Position numbers and translations under genes: made by a program | Part shown: positions 26,693 to 35,700 of the stretch, one piece after another | How positions within the stretch are numbered: the first letter of the stretch is position 1 | How the letters are laid out: every line of letters begins with the position of its first letter | Source of the DNA: Melioribacteraceae bacterium | GTDB lineage: Bacteria > Bacteroidota > Ignavibacteria > Ignavibacteriales > Melioribacteraceae | Assembly: GCA_026983795.1 (NCBI GenBank) | Contig: JALSTI010000185.1 | Span: 1-47,928, forward strand | Length of the DNA: 47,928 nucleotides | Direction: 5' to 3' | The notes under the pieces: model-generated | Told to the model about the DNA's origin: nothing | Database searches by the model: none | The model's input: only the letters and a program-made list of their open reading frames with translations

Positions 26693-28960
26693 ATGAAAAG
26701 TAAATCACCTTACGGTTATATAAAAGAAACAACGGAATATCCTAAGTGGAAATTAATTCTTAAACGTAAATGGACTATTGTAGCTGTTACATTGGGAATG
26801 TTACTTATATCCGCCGCATTTACTTTTCTCCAAGAAAAAACTTATAAAGCAACCGCCGTCATCAATTTTAACGACGAAAGTATTAGAAAATATTTAATAG
26901 CCGGCAAGAGTGGTTTGGAAACAGAAGTAAAAACATTAACTTCAGATCAATTTTTAACCGAAATTGCCAAGCAAGTATTAGACAGAAAATTTATTGATAA
27001 AAATGCAAAAGCGGACCTTTTGCCGGTTGTAAAAGAAGTTCTGGACCTGAAAGGCAAAAACCGCAGAATTACATACATTAAAAACAAATTGAAAAGTAAT
27101 TTACGTTATAAAATAGATTTGGCAAATAACTCAATATTTATTTCTTTTTTAAGCAGTGATCCCGGAGAGTCCGAAGTAATAACAAATTTGTTCGCTAAGG
27201 AAATTCATAAAAGAAGTCTGCTGAACAGTAAAGCTAATATTGTTCCGTTGGCAAAAATTCTGGAAAAGAAGAAAGAAGAAAAACAATCCGATTTAAGTAA
27301 AAGCGAATTGGCCCTTCAACAATTAAACGGAAACGTTCCCGAATTAAGTTCAAGCGAAAAAATATTAATTAACAAACTTGCGGAACTTGAATCGGAATTG
27401 GAAATTACGGATTTACAAATAAAAATGTACGGTATTGTTCTAAAAAATTATCAGAAGGAATTAAAAAAATTAATACCTGATAAAGCAGACGCTCTGGTTA
27501 CTATTACGGATCCGGATATTATAAACTTGCAAGATCAAATTGAAAAAACGGAAGCTAAAGGCGTCGTTCAAGAAGTAATGAAAATTTATCCGGGCTTTAA
27601 ACCTTCTTTATCCTGGCAAGATTTTCAGGTGGAAGATGTTAATGCTCTTAAAACTAAATTAGACAGTTTAATTCGGGATTATACTTATAATAATTTAAAA
27701 TCCGGGAAAAGTACAAGTAAGGTTAAAAATTTAATTTTCCAATTTGTACAAAAAACGCAAAGCGTGGAAATGGAATTGGCCAAAGATGATTTGGTTGAAT
27801 CTATAATTTACGACGCTTTAACCGAGCTGGAACCTCAATATCAAAAAATAAATTTTGAAAAGAAAAATCTTGCAAGGCTTACCAGGGAATACACATTCAA
27901 TTCCAAATTAATGGGTAAAATTGACAATTTACTCAATAAGTTTAAAAAAGAGGAATCTAATTCAATTGCGGCAATCGAATATATAGATTACGCCGAAACA
28001 CCTTCAAGCTTTTTTAAACCAAATATTTTCCTCAATCTTTTATTCGGCGGTTTACTTGGATTAATTATCGGTTTAATTGCGGCGTACCGGTTGAGTTTAT
28101 TTGCAACGCATGTAAAAGACGCCGGAGATTTGGAAGTTTTAGGTTATAGAATTATTTCAACTGTTCCGCATTTTAGTAAAAACCGTTCAATGTTAATAGA
28201 TGCTTCAAGGAAAAATAACGGAGATGGATTTATGGACGAGAACGGCAATGAGGAATATGACTCGTTTCAAAGAATATACGCATATTTGCGATACGGTTTT
28301 CTTGATAGAGAAATAAAATCCGTAATGATTACCAGCAGCATAAAAGAGGAAGGAAAAAGCTTGGTTGCATCTAATTTGGCAATTATGCTCGCAGCACACG
28401 GTCACAAAGTTTTATTGGTAGATGCTAATTTAAAGTCGCCCGCCGTTCACAAATTTTTCAATCTGAAATCCAAACCTTCGCTGGCGCATTATTTATTTAG
28501 AAAAGAGGAATTGGAAAACTGTATTAAAGAAACGCATGTGGAAGGTTTAAAAGTAATAACGGGAATTGAATTCCCTCAAGATCCTTCGGTTGTTCTAACT
28601 TCGGAAAGAATGAAAAAGTTTGTAAACTCGGTTTATCCTAAATTTGATTACATAATTTATGATACGCCTGACGTGCTTTCCCTTGAAGAAGTTGGATATC
28701 TTGCCGGAATGGTTGATGAAGTAATAATGGTTGCCAGATTTAACAGAACAAAAATTTCTGAACTGAAACAAGCAGATAAAATTTTTAACGGTTATGATGT
28801 TACTCCGGGTGGTTTTGTGTTAAATGATTTACAAGCAGCTTCAAGCAAAAGCAAAAGTAATAACAACGATAAATTGAATAAATTACCCAAAAGAAGCGAT
28901 CATTATAAGAGATTCCAAAAAAACGTTCCTCCAAAAGTTACACCTCCTAAAATTGATTAG
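26693..28960 (+). CDS. Wzz/tyrosine-kinase-like polysaccharide co-polymerase
   Basis: A 755-residue inner-membrane protein. A cytoplasmic N-terminus and helix (about 28-48) lead to a large periplasmic coiled-coil domain (about 50-440), a second helix (about 443-466) and a cytoplasmic BY-kinase-type ATPase domain with Walker A SIKEEGKS (about 547-554), Walker A' LLVDANLKSP (about 573) and Walker B YIIYDTPDVL. Such proteins control chain length and export of surface polysaccharide. The C-terminal tyrosine cluster of true tyrosine autokinases is missing (a single Tyr near the end), so kinase activity is doubtful. The next gene is a WecA/TagO-like initiating transferase. Confidence 0.88.
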   Translation: MKSKSPYGYIKETTEYPKWKLILKRKWTIVAVTLGMLLISAAFTFLQEKTYKATAVINFNDESIRKYLIAGKSGLETEVKTLTSDQFLTEIAKQVLDRKFIDKNAKADLLPVVKEVLDLKGKNRRITYIKNKLKSNLRYKIDLANNSIFISFLSSDPGESEVITNLFAKEIHKRSLLNSKANIVPLAKILEKKKEEKQSDLSKSELALQQLNGNVPELSSSEKILINKLAELESELEITDLQIKMYGIVLKNYQKELKKLIPDKADALVTITDPDIINLQDQIEKTEAKGVVQEVMKIYPGFKPSLSWQDFQVEDVNALKTKLDSLIRDYTYNNLKSGKSTSKVKNLIFQFVQKTQSVEMELAKDDLVESIIYDALTELEPQYQKINFEKKNLARLTREYTFNSKLMGKIDNLLNKFKKEESNSIAAIEYIDYAETPSSFFKPNIFLNLLFGGLLGLIIGLIAAYRLSLFATHVKDAGDLEVLGYRIISTVPHFSKNRSMLIDASRKNNGDGFMDENGNEEYDSFQRIYAYLRYGFLDREIKSVMITSSIKEEGKSLVASNLAIMLAAHGHKVLLVDANLKSPAVHKFFNLKSKPSLAHYLFRKEELENCIKETHVEGLKVITGIEFPQDPSVVLTSERMKKFVNSVYPKFDYIIYDTPDVLSLEEVGYLAGMVDEVIMVARFNRTKISELKQADKIFNGYDVTPGGFVLNDLQAASSKSKSNNNDKLNKLPKRSDHYKRFQKNVPPKVTPPKID

Positions 28961-29090
28961 AAATATGTGAACATTCCCGTTTATTTGTGTAACTTTAAAT
29001 TATTACGAAAAGTGTTTTGTAGCGCAAGTCGGTCATTAACTTTTTCGGATTATATTAGAATTATCAGATAAAAAATAAAATTCAACTCAA

Positions 29091-30758
29091 ATGATTTATC
29101 TGCTTGTATTTTTTACCAGTTTTATAGCTACTTTATTTCTCACTCCGTATTTTATATCTTTATTGAAAAAAGCAAGCATAGTAGATATTCCCGGCGGAAG
29201 AAAGTTACACTCTTCTAAAATTCCGCGGATGGGCGGATTAATTATTTTCATTGTTGTTCTTGCCATTTTAAATACATTTATAGATAATTTCGAATCGCTG
29301 GAATTAATTTTAATTTCTATTACAATTTTAATCCTTTCGGGAATAATAGACGATGTAATTGGACTTAATAGTTTTATTAAGTTTATTTTACAAAATATTG
29401 CAGCTGTTATATTAATTTTATATTTCCAGTCGAAATATTCATCCGTTGAATTGTTCGGTTTTACATTATCAGAACCTTTTAATTATTTAATATTATTATT
29501 ATTTATAGTTGGTGCAATTAATTCAATAAATTTATTAGACGGATTGGACGGCTTAGCCAGCGGGTTTTCATTATTAATTTTTGCAATAATTTTGGCGTTA
29601 GCCATCAACCGTAGCGACGCTTTTTTGATTCTGCTTTCGGTTAGTCTTATTGGCAGTTTAATTGGTTTCCTGCGTTTCAATGCCTTTCCGGCAAGTATAT
29701 TTTTAGGAGATACAGGCGCATATATACTAGGTTTCTTTCTCGTTCTTACCTCCTTTTTGGTAACTATCGACTATAATAACAGAGTTTTGGATATAACCTT
29801 TCCAATTATGCTTCTCGGAATTCCGCTTATTGATACTGTAAAAGTTTTTTTTGTTAGAATCGTAAACAGAAAAAATCCGTTTGAACCCGATACGGGTCAT
29901 CAACATTACATTTTGTATAAAAATAATATCAAGCACGAACTCTCGGTTTTTCTTATTGAAATATTTACATTGGTATATATAGTTCTTGCAATTTTTTATT
30001 TGCAGGGAATTAAAATTCCGGCTTTAATTCTTTTTGTTTTTTTTACTGTTTTATTATTGTTATTGGAGCCTTTTTTGGATGCGCTAAAACTTTCCGTTAG
30101 AGTTAATTATTTGCTGAAACGGATAAAATCGTTACAAATCGGAGGACTGAAACCCACGCTTCGAATTTTAATATATTTATCCACTTTACTTATTGGATTT
30201 ATCAGCATTTTTTCATTTGCGGTAAAAACTTCGCTTAATATAGAAGAACTTGTTTTTCTTATTATTGCAACAATAACATTGTTAGTGCTGGCAGGAATGC
30301 AATTTCGAGAATCACAGATGGTAGCGCACATTAATGTGTTTTTAAATTTTACAATATTTTTTATTGTATCTAAACTTAGCATCCCTCTCTTTTCAAATGC
30401 GGAATTCAATTTTTCCACTTTAATGCCGTTACACGACCTTAGTTTTTATGTGCTGGTAATATTTATAATTTTTATGCTGTTAATCAGATGGAAAATTTAT
30501 GAAGGCAGAAAAATACTTTTTACCGGAATTGATTTAACATTAATTGTAGTAATTTTACTTACCGTAATAGTAAATAATATTTTAGAGTTCGACTTTAATA
30601 AATATTTAAGCGTCAGCTTGTTGGAAGCGTTTATTTTTTATGTTTGGTTCAAAATAGCTTACGATTTAAAACCCAAAATCGGGTTAATACTAGCCTTTTC
30701 ATCTTTCCTTTTGCCAATAACTTTACTATCCGTGTTGTTTTTCGTCAAAATTTTTTAG
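29091..30758 (+). CDS. WecA/TagO-like undecaprenyl-phosphate sugar-1-phosphate transferase with C-terminal extension
   Basis: A 555-residue polytopic membrane protein. Residues 1-345 match the MraY/WecA/TagO family: IPRMGGL, IIDDVIGLN (Asp87-Asp88), NSINLLDGLDGLASG (Asp150, Asp153), FLGDTGAYILG (Asp207) and TGHQHYIL (His270, His272). These transferases load a sugar-1-phosphate (usually HexNAc) onto undecaprenyl phosphate, starting polysaccharide or teichoic-type chains. The remaining 210 residues are hydrophobic, with about six further membrane helices that I do not recognise; the family is normally 320-370 residues. The gene follows the Wzz-like gene and probably serves the same pathway. Confidence 0.9.
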   Translation: MIYLLVFFTSFIATLFLTPYFISLLKKASIVDIPGGRKLHSSKIPRMGGLIIFIVVLAILNTFIDNFESLELILISITILILSGIIDDVIGLNSFIKFILQNIAAVILILYFQSKYSSVELFGFTLSEPFNYLILLLFIVGAINSINLLDGLDGLASGFSLLIFAIILALAINRSDAFLILLSVSLIGSLIGFLRFNAFPASIFLGDTGAYILGFFLVLTSFLVTIDYNNRVLDITFPIMLLGIPLIDTVKVFFVRIVNRKNPFEPDTGHQHYILYKNNIKHELSVFLIEIFTLVYIVLAIFYLQGIKIPALILFVFFTVLLLLLEPFLDALKLSVRVNYLLKRIKSLQIGGLKPTLRILIYLSTLLIGFISIFSFAVKTSLNIEELVFLIIATITLLVLAGMQFRESQMVAHINVFLNFTIFFIVSKLSIPLFSNAEFNFSTLMPLHDLSFYVLVIFIIFMLLIRWKIYEGRKILFTGIDLTLIVVILLTVIVNNILEFDFNKYLSVSLLEAFIFYVWFKIAYDLKPKIGLILAFSSFLLPITLLSVLFFVKIF

Positions 30759-30855
30759 CGCGGGCAGGGAACTTTTAAAGCTGCTTTATTGCGGTTAAAT
30801 TGGAATAGTTTGCCTGAATATTGCTTTCAAAAAAATTTGTCGGTGTAAAATATTT

Positions 30856-31026
30856 TTACACAAACAGTTTTATTAATAAAAAAGAAAGCACCAAAAAATA
30901 CCCAATTCCTAATTGGAATTTTAACATTTGTATTTTTTCAATTTTTTCGATGTTCTTATTAAGCTCTAATTCAAATTCCTTTTTATTCTTTAATGTGTTT
31001 GCAACTAATGATAAATAATAAGACAT
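30856..31026 (-). CDS. Small 56-residue protein with a C-terminal membrane helix
   Basis: On the minus strand, ATG at 31026-31024 opens a frame of 56 codons ending in TAA at 30858-30856. The predicted protein begins MSYYLSLVANTLKNKKEFEL, continues with a charged amphipathic helix rich in Glu and Lys, and ends in a hydrophobic stretch (GIGYFLVLSFLLIKLFV) that would be a membrane anchor. A purine-rich AAAGGGA (31032-31038) lies about seven bases upstream of the ATG, a good ribosome site. It is downstream of ispG in the same direction with a gap of 177 bases. No family is recognised. The overlapping frame on the plus strand is not credible. Confidence 0.6.
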   Translation of the reverse strand: MSYYLSLVANTLKNKKEFELELNKNIEKIEKIQMLKFQLGIGYFLVLSFLLIKLFV

Positions 31027-31203
31027 TTTAAATCCCTTTAATTTCTTTTGATTAATAATCGGTAAAAGGGGAAAAATGTTTAGTAAATATTGAGCGGAAA
31101 AATCTGCTTTTGTTCAAAATTGAGTTGTTTGTAAGTGAATTGTGATAAAAAATAAAATTAGATGAGGAAGTTTGTATTAATGTGAGAAAAATTTTTAACC
31201 GGT

Positions 31204-33165
31204 TTACTTAAGCGGTTCAACCCATTTCCCGTCTTCTTTTATCAATTCGATTAATTTATTGACAGCTTGTTCGGAATCAATATTTTTTAAAACCACTTCT
31301 TTGCCTCTGTATAAAGTAATTTTATCTATTCCGGAACCTACGTAACCATAATCTGCATCCGCCATTTCTCCCGGACCGTTTACAATACAGCCCATAATTC
31401 CAATTTTAACGCCTTTTAAGTGTTCAGTCCGTTTTCTGATTTTGTTTGTTACTTCAACAAGATCGAATAAAGTACGACCGCAAGAAGGGCAAGCGATATA
31501 TTCCGTTTTTGTAATCCGGGTTCTTGCGGCTTGTAAAATTCCGAATAGGGTTTTATTCACCAGAATGTTTCTGCCGATTTTAGATTTAATACCGTTAACG
31601 CCGGCGCTAACCCAAACGCCGTCTCCGTAACCTTCAACCAATAAACCGCCTAAATCGGTTGCACTGTATAATCTAAATTCATCTGTGGAAATAAATTTGT
31701 AATTCCTGTTTATAATTACCGGATTCTCTATTTTTTCTTTTTCAAATTCAAAAAACATTCTTCTTTGTTCGGCAAATCCGTGTTCGTTATTCGTTGTAAA
31801 AATAAAAACAACCGAAGGTAAATTAGCGGCGTAATTAATTTGATCGGAGAAAACATCGCCGGTTGAAACCCAAATAAAATTTATACTATCCGAATGTTGT
31901 TGTGTGGAATTGAAATCTCTTAAACTAAACAAAGGATAGGAATTGTGTTTGTTTTTTAATGATAACCATGTTTCAAAATCGTATATTTTATTTATAGTAT
32001 TGGGTAATTCAATTCCGGGGATGTGCTTTCCCAAATAAATAAAATCGGAGGCTGTGTCGGACATTTCCCATTTATCAAGATCCGTCAAGTAGCGGTAACC
32101 GATTGAGTTCAAATCGGTAAAATCTTTTATTTTAATATCGGAAAAATCGGAAATTACCACCGGTACGTTTTTATTACCGATTGGTCCGACTTGAAACGAT
32201 TTACGTTTCGAATATTCGAACGGATTTTTAACCGGTTCAGTAATTTCGATAATTTTTGCGTGTTTTGTTCTATTTTTATATCTGTTAATCAACGAAATTG
32301 CAACCGGTATTTCATGTTCCGGTTCTTCCGTAAGCGATACTCTTACGGTGTCGCCAATTCCGTCTTCCAACAATGTTCCAATACCCAGTGCCGATTTAAT
32401 TCTGCCGTCTTCGCCGTCTCCCGCTTCGGTTACTCCTAAATGAATTGGATAGTTTCTGTTACTTTCTATCATTTTATGCACTAATAATCTGTAAGCTTGA
32501 ATCATTACTTGAGGATTACTGGCTTTCATAGATAGTACGATATCGTAATAATTAAGTTCTTCGCAAATTCTAACAAACTCAAAAGCGGATTCAACCATAC
32601 CGAGAGGCGTATCGCCGTAGCGGCTCATTATTCTATCGGATAAGGACCCGTGATTCGTCCCGATTCTCATTGACGTACCGTATTCCTTACAAATTTTTAC
32701 CAGCGGAGCAAATTTTTTCCGGATATTTTCAATTTCCTTTTCGTATTCTTCGCCGGTATATTCAATTTGTTGAAATTTTTTCTTATCGACATAATTCCCC
32801 GGATTTATGCGAACTTTTTCTACTATTCTGGCTGCAACTTCTGCGGCATTAGGAGTGTAATGAATATCAGCAATTAACGGAGTTGAATAACCGCGCTTTT
32901 TTAATTCTTCTTTTATATTCTTTAAGTTTTCCGCTTCTCTTATGCTTGGTGCTGTAATTCTTACATATTCACAACCGGCATTAATCATTCTAATGGATTG
33001 TTCAACGGTAGAAATCGTATCGAGTGTATTTGTTGTGGTCATCGACTGAACTCTGATGGGATAATCTCCGCCCAGCGGGACGCTTCCTATATTAACGACC
33101 CTTGTTTTAAATCTTGAATATTCCGTTAAGCTATTACAATACTTATATAAATTTTCTTTTTTCAT
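31204..33165 (-). CDS. ispG: 4-hydroxy-3-methylbut-2-enyl-diphosphate synthase (IspG), long form
   Basis: IspG reduces MEcPP to HMBPP with a [4Fe-4S] cluster in the MEP isoprenoid pathway. The N-terminal TIM barrel (about 15-305) has VPLGGDYPIRVQSMTTT, RITAPSIREAENL and LIADIHYTP; a long insertion (about 310-530) follows; the C-terminal reductase-like part holds ACPSCGRT (Cys559, Cys562) and GIMGCIVNGPGEMADAD (Cys593). The common bacterial enzyme has about 370 residues; the inserted third domain is typical of Bacteroidetes, Chlorobi and plants. I chose the ATG at 33165; a TTG at 33174 would overlap the DJ-1 stop by four bases. It is probably cotranscribed with that gene. Confidence 0.96.
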   Translation of the reverse strand: MKKENLYKYCNSLTEYSRFKTRVVNIGSVPLGGDYPIRVQSMTTTNTLDTISTVEQSIRMINAGCEYVRITAPSIREAENLKNIKEELKKRGYSTPLIADIHYTPNAAEVAARIVEKVRINPGNYVDKKKFQQIEYTGEEYEKEIENIRKKFAPLVKICKEYGTSMRIGTNHGSLSDRIMSRYGDTPLGMVESAFEFVRICEELNYYDIVLSMKASNPQVMIQAYRLLVHKMIESNRNYPIHLGVTEAGDGEDGRIKSALGIGTLLEDGIGDTVRVSLTEEPEHEIPVAISLINRYKNRTKHAKIIEITEPVKNPFEYSKRKSFQVGPIGNKNVPVVISDFSDIKIKDFTDLNSIGYRYLTDLDKWEMSDTASDFIYLGKHIPGIELPNTINKIYDFETWLSLKNKHNSYPLFSLRDFNSTQQHSDSINFIWVSTGDVFSDQINYAANLPSVVFIFTTNNEHGFAEQRRMFFEFEKEKIENPVIINRNYKFISTDEFRLYSATDLGGLLVEGYGDGVWVSAGVNGIKSKIGRNILVNKTLFGILQAARTRITKTEYIACPSCGRTLFDLVEVTNKIRKRTEHLKGVKIGIMGCIVNGPGEMADADYGYVGSGIDKITLYRGKEVVLKNIDSEQAVNKLIELIKEDGKWVEPLK

Positions 33166-33170
33166 AAAAT

Positions 33171-33695
33171 TCAAATATTTTGTTTTAGTCTGTTCAAAAC
33201 AGTTTCAATAAATTGAGGAGCGGCATTTGGACCTTGTGCCGTAATCAAATTGTTATCTGTTACAACAGGTTGATTAACGTAAATTACGTTTTCTTTTTCC
33301 AATTCGTTTTTGTCGGTAGGAAAGCAAGTTGCTTTTTTGCCTGTAAGAACTCCCGAGCGGGCAAGTAGTACGGGCGCGCTGCAAATTGCCGCAATTAATT
33401 TTTGTTCTTTGTGAAAATTATTAATAATCTTATGTAAAAGTTGATTATTCCAATAATTTCTTATTCCCTGTCCGCCTATAATTATCAGTGAAATAAAGTT
33501 GCCGGTGTGTATATTAAAAAAAGAAACATCGGCTTTAATTTTTAATCCGGAATTACCGGTGCATAACGAGTTTGCATCGGAAGTTATAAAAAGGTTAAAA
33601 TGAGATTTATCGATAAATTTTTTTACTGTTAAAAATTCCGTTTCGTCAAATTTATTTGCCGCAAGAAGCATCAATATATTATTTTTGTGATTCAT
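33171..33695 (-). CDS. DJ-1/PfpI family protein
   Basis: A 174-residue cytosolic protein of the class I glutamine amidotransferase-like/DJ-1 superfamily. Seen are NILMLLAANKFDETE at the N-terminus, SLIIIGGQGIRNYW, the nucleophile elbow LIAAICSAPVLLARSG with Cys105, and LTGKKATCFP. Members include protease-like PfpI, chaperone/deglycase-like Hsp31/YhbO/DJ-1 and transcription factors; the sequence does not settle which role applies, though the short form without extra domains resembles the DJ-1/YajL type. It is divergent from dnaG across about 140 bases and lies immediately upstream of ispG. Confidence 0.87.
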   Translation of the reverse strand: MNHKNNILMLLAANKFDETEFLTVKKFIDKSHFNLFITSDANSLCTGNSGLKIKADVSFFNIHTGNFISLIIIGGQGIRNYWNNQLLHKIINNFHKEQKLIAAICSAPVLLARSGVLTGKKATCFPTDKNELEKENVIYVNQPVVTDNNLITAQGPNAAPQFIETVLNRLKQNI

Positions 33696-33800
33696 AAATT
33701 AAATATTTTAGTATTAACTACCTGCAAATATAAGGGAAAATAAATTTATCCCTTTCCGGTTAAAAATATAATTTAATCAAATAATTTTTTGCGTAATTGT

Positions 33801-33830
33801 TTGAATTTCGAATTACAAAATATATATTAT
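33801..33830 (+). promoter_or_regulatory. Candidate dnaG promoter adjacent to the start codon
   Basis: TTGAAT at 33801-33806 with TATTAT at 33825-33830 (18-base spacer) or TATATT at 33823-33828 (16-base spacer). The second box lies only four to six bases upstream of the ATG at 33835 and no Shine-Dalgarno sequence exists, so transcription may start at or next to the start codon (leaderless message). This is inferred from spacing only. Confidence 0.35.
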
Positions 33831-33834
33831 ATAT

Positions 33835-35697
33835 ATGAGAATACCAGAAGAAAAAATTGAAGAAATAAGATCGGCGGTAAATATAGTAGATTTAATTTCC
33901 GGATATGTGCAATTACGTAAAAGAGGAAAGAATTATGTAGGTTTATGTCCGTTTCACCAGGAAAAAACCCCTTCGTTTACGGTCAGCGAAGAGAAACAAA
34001 TTTACCATTGTTTCGGTTGCCATGCGGGAGGGAATATATTTAAGTTTTTAATGGATTTTAAAAGCATTTCTTTTACCGAAGCGGTTCAGGAAGCGGCGGA
34101 ATATGCTGGAATTACGCTTACATATCAAAAAACCGGAGATGCGGGTTATCAAAATTTACAGGAGGAATATTATGAAATTAACATAAAAGCCGCTAAATAC
34201 TTTTCCAATAATTTACTTAAAGAATCTAACGGACAAATTGCCAGAGAATATTTTGAAAGAAGAAATATTAAAATAAAAACGCAAAAATTATTTGGATTGG
34301 GTTATGCTAAAAACAAATGGGACGATTTTGTAAACTTTTGCAAGAGTAATAAAATCGATTTCGAAAAAGCAAAATTGCTGGGTTTGATTGATTCGAAAGC
34401 AAACGGCGAATTCTACGATAAATTCAGAGGGAGAGTGATTTTTCCGATATTTTCTCCCAACGGCAGGGTTATTGCTTTCGGCGGTAGAATTTTAGAAAAT
34501 ACTGATAAAGCCGCAAAATATTTAAATTCACCCGAATCGCCTATTTATTCCAAACGTAAATCTTTATACGGATTATATCATTCCAAAGATGAAATCAGAA
34601 AATTAAATAAAGCAATTCTTGTTGAAGGCTATATGGATTTAATTTCTCTTTTCCAAAACGGAATTCAAAATGTTGTTGCTTCATCGGGAACGTCTTTAAC
34701 CGAAGAACAAATACGGTTGCTTTCACGTTACACAAAAAATATTGTAGTGCTATTTGACGCCGACGAAGCCGGACAAAAAGCCGCAATGCGAAGTATCGAG
34801 TTATTACTCAAACAGGATTTCGATATTAAAGTGCTTAGTTTGCCGGAAGGTTACGATCCCGATTCCTACGTTAATAAATTCGGAACCGGGCAATTCGAGG
34901 AACAAATACAACGCTCGCAAAATTTTTTGGAATATCAAACAGCACAATTCGAAGCAATGGGCGCATTTGAAGATTCTAGTAAATATGCCGGTGCAATTAG
35001 AGAATTGGTAAAAAGTGCATCTTTAGTAAATGATGATCTTAAAAGAAGTCTGCTGTTAAAATCGATTGCAAAAAAATTTAATTTGCGGGAAAAATTATTG
35101 GAAAGCGAGCTTGAAAAATTTATGCGGAAATCAACAAGACGAAGCGAAAAAAGAACGGCTTATCAAGTGGATTCTAACGGTATACGAAACGTTTCGGCAA
35201 ATCTTGCCACTGCTAAAATAGACCCGATGGAAAAAGAAATAATTACCCTTCTCTTTGAAGGCAATGAGGATATTGTAGGACAAATTTTCGATAATATTTC
35301 ACCCGATGATTTAAAAAACCCTAAGCTGAAAAGTTTGGCGAAAATGGTATTAAAAGAATTTAAGGAACATAATGTTTCTACCGCGCATCTGATTGAAAAA
35401 ATTAAAGACGAGGAAAGTAAAGATTTTATTCTGTCTTTAACGCTCGGTGAAGTTGCGATAAGTTCAAAATGGAATAAAATTGCAAGCTCCAATTTGGTCG
35501 AAAAAGATTTGGAAAAAATTGCAAGCGATACAATTAAAAAATTCAATATTAAAAAATTAGATGAATTAATTAAACAGAAAAATCAAAAATTAACCAATTC
35601 AAAAAACGATCAGGAAATAGTAGAGCTGCTTCAGGAAATAAAAGAACTTCAAAAAGAGAAAAAACAAATCATTAATTCAAATAGAGTAATTACATAA
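33835..35697 (+). CDS. dnaG: DNA primase DnaG
   Basis: DnaG makes RNA primers for replication. The 620-residue protein has the CHC2 zinc finger (Cys38, His41, Cys59, Cys62), the primase core with KFRGRVIFPIFSP and IAFGGRIL, and a Toprim domain with VEGYMDLISL, ASSGTSLTEEQ and VVLFDADEAGQKAA. The C-terminal helicase-binding region (about 440-620) is poorly conserved and ends in a Lys/Glu-rich coiled coil. Length fits the family. It is followed three bases later by a GH13 gene, unlike the rpsU-dnaG-rpoD arrangement of enterobacteria; rpoD is not in the window. Confidence 0.97.
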   Translation: MRIPEEKIEEIRSAVNIVDLISGYVQLRKRGKNYVGLCPFHQEKTPSFTVSEEKQIYHCFGCHAGGNIFKFLMDFKSISFTEAVQEAAEYAGITLTYQKTGDAGYQNLQEEYYEINIKAAKYFSNNLLKESNGQIAREYFERRNIKIKTQKLFGLGYAKNKWDDFVNFCKSNKIDFEKAKLLGLIDSKANGEFYDKFRGRVIFPIFSPNGRVIAFGGRILENTDKAAKYLNSPESPIYSKRKSLYGLYHSKDEIRKLNKAILVEGYMDLISLFQNGIQNVVASSGTSLTEEQIRLLSRYTKNIVVLFDADEAGQKAAMRSIELLLKQDFDIKVLSLPEGYDPDSYVNKFGTGQFEEQIQRSQNFLEYQTAQFEAMGAFEDSSKYAGAIRELVKSASLVNDDLKRSLLLKSIAKKFNLREKLLESELEKFMRKSTRRSEKRTAYQVDSNGIRNVSANLATAKIDPMEKEIITLLFEGNEDIVGQIFDNISPDDLKNPKLKSLAKMVLKEFKEHNVSTAHLIEKIKDEESKDFILSLTLGEVAISSKWNKIASSNLVEKDLEKIASDTIKKFNIKKLDELIKQKNQKLTNSKNDQEIVELLQEIKELQKEKKQIINSNRVIT

Positions 35698-35700
35698 TTA

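Noticed and set aside
30821-31018. 65-codon plus-strand frame after the WecA-like gene
   Set aside because: It starts with no ribosome site, has Asn/Phe/Ser-rich low-complexity composition, and overlaps a better minus-strand frame with a ribosome site and sensible membrane helix.
33166-33174. TTG start for ispG at 33174
   Set aside because: Although it would give a four-base overlap with the DJ-1 stop, the first three residues add nothing to the family alignment, there is no ribosome site for either, and ATG is more common.
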